Below are positions 1-13,429 of a stretch of DNA of 64,000 nt, one piece after another. The translations under genes were made by a program, and so were the position numbers. The DNA comes from Manis javanica. Lineage: Eukaryota; Chordata; Mammalia; Pholidota; Manidae. The notes beneath the pieces were generated by a model that saw only the letters and a program-made list of their open reading frames with translations, did not search any database and was not told where the DNA came from. The stretch is from assembly GCF_040802235.1 (NCBI RefSeq), contig NC_133169.1, positions 42,415,034 through 42,479,033 on the forward strand, written 5' to 3'. Every line of letters begins with the position of its first letter. Position 1 is the stretch's first letter.

Positions 1-1119
1 GGGGTATACACAATAATAAGAACTCTAGAGAGTATTCTTGTGTTCTTCATAAATATACATTACTATGAACCTAATAACAGGAAATGATTAATAAAAACAC
101 TTATTTTATATTTAATCAAATGAATGTAAATCAAAGAAGCTAAATTAAAGAAGACTGAAAATTTAGTGACTGTCTAGGCTAACATTAAATAATGATCAAT
201 AATTGAATTTCAAGACAAAAGTAAAGAGGAAAATTGTGTTACCCTTATTCTGTAATTGGTTAAATCATTCTTTCAAAATATGATTGTACTACACACTTGG
301 AAAATTTTGTATTTTTCATGCTACAAGTAAACTTTAGCAAAATCTTCATGCATTGTTACATGTGTTTCTATTGCTGAGATCATCTAAATTAGAAATTTTG
401 TTACAGCCCTTCAGGCTCAAATTGAGTGTAATTGCAGACTTATTTCCACCTATAATTGCTAACTTGTTCTGTATCAGAATAATGGATTAATGTAAAATTA
501 ATTTGTATTCATGAATTTAATAAATAGGTATATGTAGATCAAGCAATATATGTGCATTTATTGAGTTGAGGTGAAGGGTATATAGATGTCCATTATAACA
601 CTGTAATTTTCCTGTAATTGTGTAAACACTCAAGATAAAATATTGGGAAAAATTAAATATGAACATATAAAAGACACTGAAAAATGAATTTCACAGTGCA
701 GCCACATACCAACATTCCTATTTAATCTCCCTATGACTGGGAAGCTCTTAGCTTTACTCTACATTTTCATTGGGAAACATTTTATTTCCATTTATCCCCA
801 AAAATCAGCTATATGGACATCTATGTTAGCCATTTTTCATTTTTTACATTTCTTTACTGATATATTCATTTTGTAATTATGTCATTACATAGTTTATATT
901 GTACTTTCTGAAATAGATTTTAATTTCAATTTTTTAATGCTAACTTTTAGGCCTTTGGGCAATAGAAGTGAATGCCCTGTTATAATCAGGAAATTCCTAC
1001 ATATCGCTTCCTACGTCCTTTCAAATATATTGTTCCTCTCCACTGCTAGAATTTGCTTGATTATTGTGTTACTTGGAAATCATAAGACTGATGAATCAAA
1101 GCACACCCTCAAAAGTGTT
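1..1119. other. AT-rich intergenic or intronic DNA, no gene seen
   Basis: I find no coding exon, RNA gene or clearly recognisable repeat here. The 62-codon open frame near 937 has no family resemblance and no splice context, and is probably chance. Confidence 0.5.
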
Positions 1120-1298
1120 GCTTAAGCACATAGTCAACAGTGCAGTAACATCTCTCTACATTGACAGACAGTAACTACACTAGTTGGGTGAGGACTTACT
1201 AATGTGCATAATAGTTAAATCATTATGTTGTATACCTGAAACCAATGTAACATTGTATATCAACCAAACTTCAATCAAAATATATAAAAAATGTTGCT
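1120..1298 (+). repeat. L1 3' end fragment
   Basis: The text around 1195-1298 follows the L1 3' UTR pattern seen in many laurasiatherian mammals (a run about a cursor-like 'atgttgtatacctgaaac' followed by 'taacattgtatatcaac'), and ends in an A-rich tail. The 5' boundary is uncertain. Confidence 0.6.
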
Positions 1299-1394
1299 GA
1301 AGCAAAAGTAGAGATATTCTTCTACCACACTAAAGTGGGTGAAATTCATTCACCAAACATGACCCTGCACCTGGGTTCCCATAGGTTTCTCCTC

Positions 1395-1705
1395 AGCATT
1401 CTAGTCACGTGGCTCTAATTCCCAAGAATGAAATGTGCTTGGCAGCTGCATCCGTCCATACCCCCATCCACTGCAGCCCCAGCTGTGCACACTCAGCCGC
1501 CTGCAGCCCTGGTCACCGCGTCGGGGTCCTGACCCCCAGAAAGAGGAAAGGGCGTGGGAGCTCCATTGAGTCCCTTGGAAATTGTTCAGTGAAAGCGGTT
1601 CTAAAATGTCAAAATACTCTGCATTTAAAAGGTTTCAGCTATCTGGGCACCCTCAAATGGCGGGGGATCCTGAGCATATTGATTTTATTTGAGACAGATC
1701 TTTAG
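1395..1705. other. GC-richer pocket with a 98-codon open frame, unidentified
   Basis: This stretch is clearly richer in GC and CpG than its surroundings and contains a 98-codon plus-strand frame (1409-1705) that starts with GTG, not ATG. The translated text has no domain I recognise and the flanks show no convincing splice sites. It may be part of an old LTR or retrocopy. Confidence 0.3.
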
Positions 1706-1926
1706 AAAGCAACGAGCAGTGTCAAGTAGTGCATATATTCTGAGTTCTTATAATTTAATTATATTTATCATAATTACCTCTAAATTGATTATACTGCTAC
1801 CCCGGTTGAATTATTAGTGAGACCATCAGCCTTGTGTAACATTTTAAAACCACCTTTTGTCTGATTTTTCATTTGTTATTTTGTTACATTATGAGTTGCC
1901 ACTAATACTTACTCTCTATTTAACAG

Positions 1927-2420
1927 TGGGTGTGAGGTTGGGGAGATAGTCAGATAAGGAAGCAGCAGGGAGTAACCCCTGCCCAGTCAAAGGACAGCCT
2001 GGGCCCTGGAAAAGGACAAAGCCTGACGGAGGCTCCAGGAATGTAGAGAAGAAGCAGGGTGCTTGAGGTTCAAACAATGTAACAATGTCCCCCCCACCAG
2101 GAATCAGTGATACAGAGCAGCTTGCTGACCACAGACACCATAGGCCCCTTCGTTTACAGTGGGGCAGCCCTGCAGCCTTTACTGAGATAGGTTAAATCAT
2201 AACTAGCATTCTGGCTAAACCTACAGGAAAACTAACAGCTCCCACTGCACCAGGCATAAAACCCTGGACACCGAGACCCCGAGCGGCGGCCTGGCCCCTT
2301 CCTGCACCCATGGGGAGTTCCATACTTCCTGTTATCCTGAATAAAACTTTCTCTGTAAATCTCCTACCTTGCTTGTTCATGAAGTTCATTCTTCCACTGT
2401 GAACAAGAATCCCGGCTTCA
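1927..2420 (+). mobile_element. Solo LTR of a class I-type endogenous retrovirus
   Basis: The element starts TG and ends CA and is flanked by the same four bases, ACAG, at 1923-1926 and 2421-2424, which fits a gammaretrovirus-like integration. It has a TATA-like CATAAAA near 2253, AATAAA at 2340-2345, and an end resembling the U5 'gaacaagaatcccgg' of many class I LTRs. No internal retroviral sequence is attached, so it is probably a solo LTR left by recombination. I cannot name the family. Confidence 0.6.
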
Positions 2421-2424
2421 ACAG

Positions 2425-4270
2425 AACTCCCCGTTCAACCATCATCAGCAAGAACAGTTTCCAGACTAATGATTACAATTTCCAATCTCTCTTGTACTTA
2501 GATGGATCGATCTTAGAAAAAGTTCAGTTCAAGCAATCTGGCAAATTTGATGTGTGTATATTCCGTGTCATAATTATAAACAAGGTAGGAAATTGACCAC
2601 TACATTCCTAGTTGTAATAGCGGGGCTTTGCTTACACACCTGTTACTCATCTTTGAAAAGGGACATCTGTACGGTGGTCCAAGACATTGCCCACAGCCCA
2701 GAACTTCCTCTGCAAAGACATTTTCATTTAAGTAGACTTTCAACTACCACACAGTTCTAAATCTTTTTTGATTGAATTCATAATCTTGTAATTAGGAGCA
2801 CATTAAGATCATGCATTATATTTTATCTCTGACCACTATGCAGTTACAGTCACTTCTGCATCTTATTTCCCATGCTCAGGTTATCACCCACCCATTTTTG
2901 TTCTCTGTTGTAAATTATTTGGCACATTCTATAAGGTTGACTTCCACAGAATCAACACTATACAATTGTCCAATCTCAATCTTTAAGAAATGATATTGAA
3001 GTTGTCAAATTTTAATAAAAGGTAGATAGAAAGGAAGTGAATGAATAATTACTTTATAAATTATTTTCAGGATAATTAGTATGATAGAAATATAGAACCC
3101 CCAATAATCACATTATAAAGGTAATGAGATTGCTGTTCTCAATATCACAGAATACATGGAAGATGAGTAACATTTTCCAAAGTTGATGCATCAAAGAAGG
3201 TGAAGACAATAAAGTTGAGAAAAAAAAAACATGAATTTACCAGATACTAAAATTCTTAAATAGTAACAACTGTAGTGTGATTCAGTTTGAAGGAGAGATC
3301 AGTCACAGCACTGCTAACCGGACACAGGTATCCCCTAAACCAGTCCCGCCTTTCCATCCTGGGAGATTTCTTTATTATGCATCCATGAGCCCTTGTCACT
3401 ATGCCTGCATCGGATTTGTGGTATCTCTAGTTGCCTTTCTGTATAAACTGTAACAATAGCATGGCCCTTCATGAAACATTCCATTTTTCACAGTGGAATG
3501 GATCTCTTACATATGTGGGACATTTGGCACATCCTTATAATTTTCATTTACAAGCCATTCAATACAGGTTCTTCGAATAAACAAAATGATTGACAAGACT
3601 ATCTAGTAAAATTACACTTTATACAGTTGACTTTGCTAAGTTCCATGAGATTCTGTAGTTTTGGAAAGACGACTTAGACAAGAATGTTCTGCTGAGATCC
3701 ACCTAGGGAACAAGGTAACTATGAAAGCACTGTGAGAAAAATATGTAACCATATTGCATTTACTTAAATAGTCTGCTAATGTAAATTTTCAGTTGTTTTC
3801 CATTGGTGTTATCATGCTGTGGAAAAAATTCTCCATCATAAAGTACAGGAAAATGTTCATAAAGTGTTACTTTTAATTGAGTAACTGCAAAAATTGTGCT
3901 GGTATAGAAGACATATAACTAAGTCCAAGAATAATAAACACAATCTGAATTTGTTTCTCTCTCCTCTCCATTTATTATTGGTAATTAGTTGTTCTTTCAG
4001 GTTTACGTTGGGCTTTACGCCACTTTGTGATGATTCCCTTTTCTCCCAGGGCATCGAAAGTTGCCAATACGGAAGAATATCAAATCTGATTTTCAAGGCC
4101 AATATGCTGCTAATCATTCTAGACAACAAGCATCGTCTAAATGTCAGTAGATGTCCACAGATAGCTGAATTAAACTTTTCCTGAAGCTCATATATATTGC
4201 CTACTCTTCTGCATTCATTGCTGTAATCTGATTTTAAAAATAAGTGTACAGCTTTATACATTCTGATATT
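2425..4270. other. AT-rich DNA without identifiable genes
   Basis: Several short frames occur on both strands, but none has a recognisable domain or splice context. No clear transposon is visible. Confidence 0.45.
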
Positions 4271-4275
4271 TTAAA

Positions 4276-5049
4276 GCCGTATCAGACCCGTGGCCCACGG
4301 AGACGCGCCCCCGTCGGCCCCGGGGGGACCCCGCCGAGCCGGTGGCCGAGGAGCAGGGGCAGCAGCTGGAGGCGCGGCGGGCCGCGGGCGGGAAGGGCCT
4401 GCGCGCCCCGGGGGCGGCGGCGGCGGCGGCCCCTGGCCTGCGGGCGGAGAGGCGGAGGGAAGGGACGCGAGGCCTTGGTTCGCATTATTATCATTCTTTT
4501 ATTGAATTTATTTCTTACTAAAGTATGTGGTTTTTAAGCCTTTTTTTCTGACAGTATTATGTAATTTTTTAGCGTGGGTAGATGGGATTGTCGCTTGTAT
4601 GTTACTATACAGCTGTCGTGTATTTTTGTCTATTCTTTATTACTTTAGTAGTTTCACGCTGTGTATGCTTATGAGAAACATGTAAGATAATATATTTACA
4701 GCCATTGTTACAAGTGTAATATATTTTTCTATCTTGTTTTATATGTATGTTATATAACATTCAAAAATAATTTTTTTTTTCTTAATTGAAAAAAGGATAC
4801 AAAATGAAAATCCACAGTTTTGATAACTGAAGATCGCCAATTGTTTTGCGGTACTTTATTATATTGGTTATCTTGTCTTTCTTGGGCTTTTAGTTAGCTA
4901 ATGAATTCATGCATTAGACACTTTTGGGTTTTAGTTGGGATTTTACATACCTTACATTTTAACTCTTTGGTTCTTTGCTGTTTCTATTAACCCATAGCAT
5001 TATTTTAATAAATGCTATAATACCAAAAAAAGAAAAAAAAGAAAAACAA
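4276..5049 (+). pseudogene. Probable processed retrocopy with CpG-dense 5' part
   Basis: About 200 bp (4280-4480) are extremely GC- and CpG-rich, with a GCG/GGC-repeat core, and switch abruptly to AT-rich sequence that runs to AATAAA at 5007-5012. An interrupted A-rich tail follows at 5024-5049. The order GC-rich mRNA-like start, AT-rich 3' UTR-like part, poly(A) signal and tail is what an L1-mobilised mRNA copy would leave. The island is open in more than one frame on both strands because of its composition, so I assign no protein. I could not see a clear target duplication and do not recognise the parent gene. The 5' boundary is approximate. Confidence 0.5.
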
Positions 5050-5059
5050 AATCTATCAT

Positions 5060-5400
5060 TCATGAAGTTTTTCACTCAGCTCCCTTAACATGTAACCATC
5101 GTTCTCATCTTGGCCACCATAAATTCATGTGAGTTGTTTTCAACATTCATGTATATAAAATCTACTCTGTTTACCTCTAAGAATGGGTTCATTTGTCTAA
5201 GCTAATGCATCTTATGAGAAGCTTTTGAAATTCACCCATGTATTTCCATTTAATAGTATCTCATTTTTAAATTATGTTGTAGCATAAGATTATGAGAAAA
5301 CCATGTTTTGTTTATCCATGCTCATGTTCACGGTCTTTTGGGTTGTTTCCAGATTTTGGCTATTGTGAATCCATGTTGTATTTTCAGTAACTTCAACTCA
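5060..5400 (-). repeat. Old L1 3' end, reverse orientation
   Basis: The sequence around 5310-5400 (text of the type 'tttatccatgctcatg', 'ggttgtttccag', 'ttggctattgtgaat') is the reverse complement of a decayed L1 3' region. Confidence 0.5.
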
Positions 5401-5639
5401 GTTTTCCAGGAACAAGTCTCCACTACTCATCTGACATATTTTCTCCTTTCCCTTATCTGCACTTGTAAAAAGTTATCAAATCTTTAATGCTACCTTTAAA
5501 ATTCTGGTGAAATTACTTCTATATTATCTTTGCTAAGAGTATATGTCTAAACCCTATAATTTTATGCAGATGTATTCTACCTGCCATTCTATTAGTTCCA
5601 CTTTCCATCCATGAATAACATGTATAGAGCAGCATTTGA

Positions 5640-5960
5640 AAAACAGCATGATTATGTGAGGACTGATTTATAAATTTATGGCTTCCAGTTTCCTTCAAGA
5701 TAAAAGTAAATCACTTAGAAAAGTACATCAAACTAATTCATAATCTGAATTTAGATTATACCTCCCAGTTGTCTACCCTTACACTTCTGCTAAGACCTTC
5801 TGTGAAATAAAGTAAAAGGTTTCAGTATCTCAATCACCAGGCACTCTATCACATCCTGTGTTTCTAAGGCTTTCTGCCTTGAAATTGCAGTCCATCTTCT
5901 AGATTATTTCACACTTCATTCCCAACTATAATAAACCTCATCTCCCTCCATAACCATTTC
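5640..5960 (-). repeat. L2-like relic
   Basis: Degenerate similarity to the reverse complement of the L2 3' region ('cttcaagataaaagtaaatc', then a run of cct/tct-rich text). Boundaries are approximate. Confidence 0.35.
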
Positions 5961-6649
5961 TATCTCTAGATTATCTCCTCACCTTAGTTCCCCACATACA
6001 ATGCCTATAGAACAGTATTTATGGTTTCTCCATATGTGAGATAATACTGACATCCAATATATTCTTAATTTATATGATTTCATCTATACTCAGCATCATA
6101 TTTTATAGGTATTAGGGGATGATTTAAAATGAACTAAATTGACTTCCTCAAAGATCTTGCATTAGAGGAAATGTGACATCAATAATATGTAGATGAAGAT
6201 GATTCAATCTCTGAAATTAGAAGAAAATGTAGTATTTGTCTATAGGACAATTAAAAGATAAAAAGGAGAATAGGAAAAATGTAAGGATTTCCAAGGAAAA
6301 AGGTTACCTAAAAGTTTTTCCATTTGCTAAGAAACAGGTACTAAACTATATTATCCAGTAGTAAGAAATTAATGAGTAATGTACTTCTCTTAGAGTATTT
6401 TTAAAGCAGGAGCTATAGTCATGATTCAAAATTGAGTCCAATCAGATCTTGTTCCTTAAAAATTGTTTTAAAAACTGCCATGTTGGATAAATTACAGCTG
6501 TGGCAGAGATTCTCAGATAATTCAGCCTGTCAACAAAACAAAATGAGTAAAAGTAGTATGAAATTTATCAGTAATCAACTCAATTTTCTCCACTTTAAAT
6601 ACCATAATTTCCAACTTGTAGAAACATTAAGATTTTTTTGAAGTCATTG
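5961..6649. other. AT-rich DNA, nothing recognised
   Basis: No coding, RNA or transposon signal that I can support. Confidence 0.4.
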
Positions 6650-9062
6650 ATATACAGTCATATTGCTTTCAAATGTATAACGCAGTGGTTGAAACATTGC
6701 CCATATTATTAAATCCTAACCCCCTCTAGTGTAGTTATTATGTAGCAATACAGAAAGATGTTACAGAATCATTAACTATATTCTCCATGCTGCACTACCA
6801 TCTGATGACCAACTCTTTTTGTGATTGTGAATTATGGTGCCCCTTTATCCCCCTCACCCTTGCCCCCACACCTGCTCCAACTCCTCCCACTTGGTAACCA
6901 CTAGTTACTTCTCAGTGTCTATGAATCTACTGCTGTTTTCTTCATTCTCTTTTGTTTTGTTTTTGTTCCACAAATAAGTGAAATCATATGGTATTTGTCC
7001 TTCACCACCTGGCTTTCTTCACCGAGCATTACCCCATCTAGATCTTTCCATGCTGTTGCAAATGGCAGGATTTATTTTCTTTTCATGGATGAGTAATACT
7101 CCATTGTGTATATGCATTGTGTATATGTATCACCTCTTCTTTTTCCATTCATCCACTGATGGACACAGTATGCATTAATATTATTGCTATTGCAAATAGT
7201 TCAACAATAAACATAGGGTACATATATCTTTTTTTAATCATGGATTTTGTTTCCTTTGGGTGAATTCCTGGAAGAGGAATTACTGGAGAGAATGGTATTT
7301 CTATTTCTCTTCTTTTGAGGAGCCTCCATACTGTTTTCCACACTGGCTGCACCCATTTACATTCCCGCCAGCAGTGTAGGAGGGCTCCCATTTCACCACA
7401 TCCTCGGCAACATCTGCCATTTCTTGAATTTTGGATAAAGGCCAGTCTAACTGGTGTGAGGTGATATCTCACTGTCCTTTTAGTTTGCATTTCCCTTGAT
7501 GTGGAGCATCTTTTCATGTGCCTGTTTCTCATCTGTATTTCTTCTTTGGAGAAATATATGTTCAGGTCCTGTGCCCATTTTATAATCAGGCTGTTTTGGG
7601 TGAGTATTGAGATGTCTGAGTTCTTTATATATTTTGGATGTTAACCCCTTACTGGACAAGTCATTTATGACTATATCTACCATGATGTAGGATGCCTTTT
7701 TGTTCTGCTTACAGTGTTCTTTGCTGTGTATCTTTACTTTTGATGCAGTCCCACTTCTTTGTTCTTGATTTTTTTCCTCTAAGGAGATGTGCCCAGAAAA
7801 TAAATTGCTCATACTTATGTTCAAGGGATTTCTGCCTATGTTTTCTTCTAAGAGTTTTATGGTTTCATGGCTTATATTCAGGTCTTTGGTCCATTTTGAG
7901 TTTACTTTTGTGTATGGATTTAGAAAATAATCCAGTTTCATTCTCTTACATGTAGCTCTCCAGGTTGCCCAACAGAAGTTGCTGAAGAGGCTGTCTTTTC
8001 AAAATTGTATACTCATGGCTCATTTGTCATATATTAATTGAGAACATACTCATGGGTTTACATCTGCACTCTCTATTCTGTTCCATTAATCTATGGGTCT
8101 GTTCTTGTGCCAATACCAAACTATTTTGATTATTGTAGCTTTGTAGGATAGCTTGATTTCAGAAAGCAAAATCCTCCCAGATTTGTTCTCCTTTCTGAGG
8201 ATTTCTTTGGCTATTCAAGGTCTTTTGTGGTTCCATATGAAGTTTAGAACTATTTGTCTTAGTTCATTGCAAAAAGCTGTTGTTATTTTCATAGGGATGG
8301 CATTGAATCTGTAAATTGCTTTGGGCAGGATGGCCATTTTTACTATATTAATCCTTCCTATCTATGAGCATAGGGCATATTCCCATTTATTGGGGTCTTC
8401 TTCAATTTCTCTCACAAGGGTCTTACAGTTTTCAGAGCATAGAACTTTCATCTCCTTGGTTAGATTTCTTCATAGGTATTTTACTCTTTTTGATGCAATT
8501 ATAAATGGAGTTATTTTTTATTTGTCTTTCTGCAACAAATTTCTGTGTATTGAATTTGTATTCTGCAACTTTGCTGAATCCAATTATTAATTCAAATAGT
8601 TTTTTGGTGGAGTCTTTAGGGTTTTCTATGCATAATAATACCATGTCACCTAGAAATGGTGACAGTTTAAATTCTTCCTTACCAATTTGGGTAGTTTTTT
8701 CTCTTTGTTTTGTCTGATTGCTGTGGCTAGGACCTTCAATACTATGTCAAATAAAAGTGGTGACATCCTTATCATGTTTCTTCTGGTATTAGAGTAAAAG
8801 ATTTTAACTTTTCACTATGAAGTATGATGCTGGCTCTGGCTTTGTCATACATGGCCTTTATTTCACTGAGGTACATAATCTCTGAACCCATTTTTTAGTT
8901 TTTATCATGAACAAATTTTGAATTTTGACAAGTGCTCTTTCAGCATCTACTGAGATAATCATGTGTTTTTAATCCTTCTTTTTGTTATTATGGTGTAGGA
9001 TATTGATTGAATTACAAACATACCATCCTAGCCTCCCTAGAATTAATTAAAATTGGTCATGA
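6650..9062 (-). mobile_element. 5'-truncated L1, minus strand
   Basis: Reading the minus strand from about 9062 down to 6650 gives ORF2 from the reverse transcriptase region, through the C-terminal region, into the L1 3' UTR. Broken ORF2 pieces are visible on the minus strand at 8432-8644, 7480-7941 and 7149-7532, the last containing the '[22 protein letters not shown]' type block shortened by stops and frameshifts. The element is inactive. Confidence 0.85.
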
Positions 9063-10389
9063 TATATTGCACTGAGAAATAAGAAGGAAAGCCATTGGGA
9101 AATAAGAATGGAAAATGGAGACTGATACTGTAATTTAGGAAAAGGAGTAAAGATTAATGAGTCATGTTTAGGAAGCAGGCACTAAGTAAGTCAAGTGGTG
9201 TTTTAATCAGAGTATCCTGTCTTTTCTCTGATGTGTTTGTATTCCATGCATACACACTCCAGCACTCGTGTGTGCATGCATTTATTGTTTTTGGATTTAT
9301 ATTGTGAATAGTTACCTTAATTTTGAGACATGACATAGATAGCAATTGTCAAGCATGAGTAAGAGAAATCCTGAACTCCCAGTCACTCAAGAATATGTCT
9401 CAAAATAAAATGTTTTCTTTCTTATTTTGCTGCTGTGTTTCCTGGCCTGAGACCTATATAATTTCTGTTTTTACTTTGTTTTTGGGGTAATCTGAAGTTC
9501 TCAGTATTTTGTTTACATGACATAGAGATCATGCATTCTATGCTGAAATAAAACATAGAAATATGCATTCCTGCTCCATTTATACAAAACAGAGATGACC
9601 TGAATGCCGCATTGGCTGGCTTGAATGTTGACATCCATTACAGTTCCACACTGCAGTGCTAAATGAAATTTACGTTGTTTTCATTAAGAACATCCATTTG
9701 TCATTGCTTTGAATAACTACTTAATTTCTTTTAGTTTATATTTTTGTAGTCATAGTTTTAGCTCTCAGTCATATGAGACATAGCGATTTATAAATAAATT
9801 TGGTTGGGAGGCTATCATGTGATTTTAAAGTTAATAAGGGAGTTCGTGTTGAAAAACAGTACGGATGTTTGTCGTGTCCACATTCTAATAGGGCAAGACA
9901 TAAACACCAACAACAGGATCAGTTTTGTTGTTGAAGTACTTCTGATGGAATTCTTAAAAATTACCATTTTTTCTATTGTAGGTACATATTTCACCTCTCA
10001 TTTTGCCTTGGATTTGCTTCTATTTCTCCTGTTTAGAGTTATTATTTTAATCTTTCTTCGCATTATTGTAGAGTCTAAAACCACAAAATACGTGGCAAAG
10101 TGGTAATAAAACCAAGTCTCAATGGGTCAAAACGCTCCATATAAAATAGGAGAGCATCTGACATAAGTGCATAAGGGTGAGGGCAGCAGTTCATTTGATG
10201 AGAATAAACACATTATCATATATTTATTTTTTCTTCTCAGCTCTTCTTGAAGTAGAAATGAACAAAACTGAAGGTATCCAATTATTTACCTGTACGCTAA
10301 GAATTGTGTATTTTATTGTATCTACATCTATATACTGACATAAACAAGAAAAAGAAAATGCTTAAGATATAACCAAAAACTGTTGAACC
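9063..10389. other. AT-rich DNA, no gene recognised
   Basis: A 100-codon plus-strand frame (9804-10106, TTG start) shows no family resemblance and no splice borders. I see no repeat that I can name. Confidence 0.4.
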
Positions 10390-11060
10390 AGTAATCTGAT
10401 TGAGTAAACTCACAGAATGCAAATCTACAGATAAATAGCCAATGGATTTTGATTCATTAATAATTAACTACCTATAAAGGAAATGATATTCCTATTTATA
10501 ATAGAATCATAAATATATTTCACATAAGTTTAACCAAGGAATTATAACATCAGTACATTAAAAAGCATATAGCATTGATGAAATAAATTTAAAAATATAC
10601 AAAATACATAAAGTTGTAAGAGACAAAATATATAAAATATCCCACATTCATGTATTATAAGAACTCATGTTGTTAAAACCTCCATACTCCCGAAAGCTAT
10701 GTATAGATTCACTGTAATTCCTATCAGTTTATATAGAAACAGAAATTAAAACTCTCCTTCTTATATGGAATAAAAAATGAACCTTAAATTCCAAGAAAAA
10801 CTGAGAAAAGATCAAAGCAGACATCACTTATGTTTTCACCTCAAAATATATTGTGAAGCTATACTGTTCATAGCAGTATGGTAACAGTTTACAAAATTTT
10901 ATAACAGACATATAGAACAAGGAAATAGAATTAAGATCCCACATATAAGCATACATGTATGAACAGCTAATATCTGATAAGGAGACCAAGAAATACAGTG
11001 GAGAAATAATAGTCTTGTAAAGGCAATGGATGAGTTAACCAAACTTGTGGTGGCAAATAT
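10390..11060 (+). repeat. Highly decayed L1 ORF2 fragment
   Basis: The plus strand retains diverged L1 ORF2 text, such as the stretches corresponding to 'imaging' of the reverse transcriptase C-terminal part around 10690-10740 and the region near 10920-11010. It is full of indels and stops. Confidence 0.55.
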
Positions 11061-11291
11061 TTCACAGGATATATATATATATATAACAAACTATAATTTT
11101 TGTACACTTAAACCTCACACGTTATGTCAACTATATCTCAATAATGCCAGACAAAATAATATTACTATAAATTATGTCTATCCATTTCTCCACAGTAGTT
11201 CCTATATCTAAATGAGAAACTAATTTCTGACATTTTATTCTAATATGTAGGCAGGGGGAATTGATACCAGCAATACATGGCAACTGAAAAG

Positions 11292-11342
<51 letters not shown>
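11292..11342. repeat. (TG)n microsatellite
   Basis: About 25 TG units with one CG interruption near the left end. Confidence 0.95.
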
Positions 11343-11343
<1 letters not shown>

Positions 11344-11889
11344 TGTCTCTGTCTGTTAGAAGATGATGCTTTCAGTTTTGATCATGTTGAAGCTATGATA
11401 ACAGTCATACACTGAACTGAGATAGATATCTGAATCAGTGATAAAGTAAGTCCTTTCTTTGGAGAGACAGGTAGATCTGAGAAAGTACATGTTCACAGGA
11501 AAAGGGAGAAAAGTATAGAAATCCTCAGTCAGTGGAAGCAACAATTGAAAGACAGCATGAGTGAAATGGTAATGTTATGCAGACATAGACTAGCTAGTTA
11601 ATCATATAAGGCAAAGAAGTAAAATCATGATCTGTGAATAGACAATTAAGTATGCATTTAAAAGTAGATATAAAAGAATACAGAGATGATATAGGTATAT
11701 GTATGGATATGAATATAGGTGTGAACATAACAAAATGAAAATTTAAAAAAGACAAAATACAAAATACAAGACAAAATGACTTATTAGTTGAACTCAAAGA
11801 GGATGAAGATCATAGAGGAAATAAACAGGAATCTGTAAGATAGTTCATGAGAAATAAAATGAACAGCATTCAGGGAAGTTTGGGAAAAA
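11343..11889. other. AT-rich DNA, nothing recognised
   Basis: No coding or repeat assignment that I can support. Confidence 0.35.
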
Positions 11890-12400
11890 CAGCAAAGAAA
11901 AAAAATCTGTCAGTCATTACTTGAATCACAGGAGGAGATGATAAAGAGCTCAGGAAGAAAATGTTTTAAAAGAAATTATAGCTGAAAACATCATATATTT
12001 AGAAAACAGCATAAACTTACTGATGCAAGCAGCTAAGAAAGCTTTAAGTAGGCTTGATATCTTTGAAATCACTTACAGAAAAATGACATATTGTATGAGG
12101 TTAAACAATGATTCAAATAATTATGGATTTGATCTGTAGAGTACTGAAGAAAGTGACAGAAAATATGTATAGTCTAATAAAATACAATTAATCCAGAATT
12201 CTCTACCCAGTGACAATACCCTTCAGGAATGAAATTAAAATAAAGTGTTCCCAGATAAAAATTAGGATGTTTATCATGAGCAGATTTGTTTTTAAACAAT
12301 TCCTTATCAATTATTACAAAAAGAATGGAAATTTCATCAAAAATACATATGGAATGTTAGAAGAAATGAAGGGTAACAGAAAAGCTAAATAGATTACATT
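11890..12400 (+). repeat. Ancient L1 ORF1-region fragment
   Basis: The segment near 12190-12270 ('ccagaattctctacccag', 'caggaatgaaattaaaat') matches the end of ORF1 in old mammalian L1 subfamilies, and the text before it is consistent with the middle of ORF1. It has many frame disruptions. Confidence 0.55.
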
Positions 12401-12589
12401 TGCTTGAGTGTCTTGAAAAAAGATTTATTATAAAATACAAAAGTTGCAGACGTAAAATCTTAGAAAAAATCAGAGATTCATAAAATGGTTTATTTGTTGG
12501 TAAAATTCTACATTCTAATTAAAATGGAAAAATACTGATTCTAGGTTATCTGTGAAAAAATTAGTGTATGTCTTTGTGCTAGGAAATAT

Positions 12590-13250
12590 TCCTTTTATGT
12601 TTGTTATACTTTATTGAGATAGAGTTGTTATACACTTTTATATTGTTTTCAGATGTCCACCATAAGGATTTGACATACATATGTGTTTGTCAAATCACAT
12701 ATATATCATATATATATATATATTCTTAAATGCTAAACACGTAAGTGTAGTTATCTCTCTACATACAAAGAAATTAGAACATTATTGACTTTATTTCCAT
12801 TCTTCTGTTAAATTTATTTTACAATGGAATGTTATACTTCTTTATTCTCTTCACCAATTTTGCTGGTCTTCCCATCCCTCTACCCATAACAACCCACAGA
12901 CTGTTCTGTGTTTATAAGTCTATTTCTGTTTTGTGAGTCCATTTGTTCATTGTTTTTTGATTCTACATATAAGTTAGATCATACGGTATTTGTCCTTTCC
13001 TGTTTGATTTGTGTCAATTGATATAATAACCTCTAGATCCACCTATATTGCTGTAAATGTCAAGATTGAATTCTTTTATATGGTTGAGTTGCACAGATGG
13101 CCCATATGTTCTTCATACATTCACTTATCAAGGGGCACTTATGTTGCTTCCATATCTTCATATTGTAAGTTATGTCATAATAAGCATGGTAGTGCACATG
13201 TAATTTTGAATTAGTCGTAGGAAATATTCTAAAACCTTTCCCCCAAATTT
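12590..13250 (-). repeat. Old L1 3' region, minus strand
   Basis: The reverse complement carries an L1-type 3' UTR and ORF2 end (text such as 'atcatacggtatttgtcc' and 'cacttatgttgcttccat' on the plus strand). It is truncated and decayed and contains an AT-dinucleotide patch near 12700-12722. Confidence 0.65.
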
Positions 13251-13429
13251 TTGTGTTTATCCCTGAAATCTGTGAATATGATGATATCACATCTGTGACA
13301 CTGTGATCTTACATGGCACAGTTGACCTTAAGATAGGAAGATTATTCTGCATTATCTATGTAGTTTCAAAGGAATTGCACGAGACCTTAAAATAGAGAAC
13401 TTTCTTATACAAGCATCAGAAGAGTAAGT

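Noticed and set aside
4282-4505. Overlapping 70-97-codon open frames on both strands in the CpG island
   Set aside because: They follow from low stop-codon frequency in GC-rich repeats; no domain or clear start context.
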